Position numbers and translations under genes: made by a program. The notes under the pieces are model-generated. The model had not been told where the DNA came from and did no database searches. It saw only the letters and a program-made list of their open reading frames with translations. DNA of 64,000 nucleotides from an uncultured Flavobacteriaceae bacterium. Lineage in GTDB: Bacteria > Bacteroidota > Bacteroidia > Flavobacteriales > Flavobacteriaceae. Below, piece by piece: positions 63,429 to 64,000 of the stretch; within the stretch, counting starts at the first letter, position 1, and each line of letters starts with the position of its first letter. The DNA lies in assembly GCA_947502495.1 (NCBI GenBank), contig CANNAC010000004.1, positions 62,001-126,000 of the forward strand. The letters run 5' to 3'.

Positions 63429-63848
63429 ATGAATAAAAGCTTTAATTTTTGCATAGTTGATGACGACGATATATATCAGTTCACCATAAAAAAGACCATA
63501 AAAGCGCTAAATCTAGCACAAAATATATTGGCTTTTTCAGATGGAGAGGAAGCTTTGAATTTTATGATTGAGAATCTTAATAAGGACGAAGAGCTTCCAG
63601 ATGTTATTTTGTTGGATATAAATATGCCAATTATGGATGGGTTTCAGTTTATGGAAGAATACATAAAAATCAAACCGAAATTAGGGAAAAAGATCACTAT
63701 ATATATGGTTTCTTCTTCTGTAGATATGGCCGATTTAGCACGAGCAAAAAGGATAAGTGAAATTTCAGATTATATTATTAAGCCTATTAAAAAAGGCAAA
63801 ATAAAAGCTATTATTGAAAAATTAATTTGGGATAAAAATATGGATTAG
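63429..63848 (+). CDS. Single-domain response regulator
   Basis: 139 residues, receiver domain only: FCIVDDDDIYQF (acidic pocket), VILLDINMPIMDGFQF with phosphoacceptor Asp63, YMVSSSVD (Ser/Thr switch) and DYIIKPIKKGKI (Lys). There is no DNA-binding output, like Rcp1-type regulators that pair with PAS/phytochrome kinases. Partner of the kinase immediately upstream. Confidence 0.95.
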   Translation: MNKSFNFCIVDDDDIYQFTIKKTIKALNLAQNILAFSDGEEALNFMIENLNKDEELPDVILLDINMPIMDGFQFMEEYIKIKPKLGKKITIYMVSSSVDMADLARAKRISEISDYIIKPIKKGKIKAIIEKLIWDKNMD

Positions 63849-63869
63849 TATTCCTTATTTAATGCATTG

Positions 63870-64000
63870 TTATTCTTTTCTTTTCAGCAAATAATAATTA
63901 TTTAGCAATCTATCATTGTACTTTCTAGAGTCTTTAGAAACCGTATTTAAATCATAGGTTGTAACTTTTTCAATAGTATATAACGATGTTAAAGTAGCTT
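63870..64000 (-). CDS. C-terminal end of a gene cut by the window edge
   Basis: The minus strand is open from the window edge to a TAA at 63872..63870. The final 43 residues read ATLTSLYTIEKVTTYDLNTV, then SKDSRKYNDRLLNNYYLLKRKE. It is polar and basic. Too little to identify. It is convergent with the response regulator. Confidence 0.5.
   Translation of the reverse strand, partial: ATLTSLYTIEKVTTYDLNTVSKDSRKYNDRLLNNYYLLKRKE

Overview
The window looks like chromosomal DNA of a marine or aquatic member of the Flavobacteriaceae (Bacteroidota). The evidence is an AT-rich base composition (about one third G+C by eye), almost no Shine-Dalgarno sequences, many upstream boxes of the Bacteroidota -7 form TAnnTTTG, a type IX secretion C-terminal sorting domain, a BshC bacillithiol enzyme, a Bacteroidota-restricted DUF4295 gene beside rpmB/rpmG, and an outer-membrane TonB-linked receptor with a carboxypeptidase-regulatory-like N-terminal domain. 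I cannot name the genus. Nearly all of it is ordinary core chromosome. I see no rRNA, tRNA, prophage, insertion sequence or CRISPR array.

Layout. 1-9.3 kb (mostly minus strand): a truncated secreted protein, a membrane protein with an exonuclease/endonuclease/phosphatase-family protein, a soluble TPR hybrid histidine kinase, pyruvate carboxylase, and a protein that I read as a cryptic kinase-fold enzyme. 9.3-9.8 kb: a compact promoter, mini-ORF and terminator unit, followed by a second terminator just ahead of a YitT-family gene. 10-17 kb: tRNA-dihydrouridine synthase, small heat-shock protein, several small lipoproteins and secreted proteins, HtpG. 17-25 kb: GMC-type oxidoreductase, FabH, TonB-linked receptor, CoA-binding protein, sodium/solute symporter. 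25-31 kb: RecR, a glycosyltransferase, a 2-oxoacid dehydrogenase E2, two tandem secreted glutaredoxin-like paralogues, a DnaQ-like exonuclease. 30.6-34.7 kb: an FAH-family/HPt/CinA operon, then rpmB-rpmG-DUF4295 and ftsY. 34.8-42.8 kb: surface and lipoproteins, RimO, and a large beta-helix repeat adhesin with a type IX secretion signal. 42.9-56 kb: BshC, GuaA, LysM-receptor/DUF922/DUF3820 cluster, PyrG-YidC, a MORN-type protein, MnmA. 56-64 kb: a nitronate monooxygenase-like enzyme, a MORN/TonB-C-like secreted protein, a MATE transporter, PAP2 phosphatase, a DUF1275 protein, a PAS histidine kinase with its response regulator, and the tail of one more gene.

How the genes work together. Housekeeping functions dominate: anaplerosis (Pyc), purine and pyrimidine synthesis (GuaA, PyrG), translation and tRNA or ribosome modification (Dus, MnmA, RimO, L28, L33), membrane protein insertion (FtsY, YidC), proteostasis (Hsp20, HtpG), DNA maintenance (RecR, exonuclease) and thiol redox (BshC, the two glutaredoxin-like proteins). 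Envelope functions are the other theme, with many lipoproteins and secreted proteins of unknown role.

The observations I rate highest are the leader-peptide/attenuator-like unit at about 9.48-9.64 kb, the kinase-like motifs in the pyc-linked protein, the tandem secreted domain-plus-glutaredoxin proteins, a three-copy interspersed repeat of about 80 bp, and a module of repeat plus CGAA-loop terminator found twice directly downstream of minus-strand genes. All functional names are from reading the translated sequences; no database search was run.
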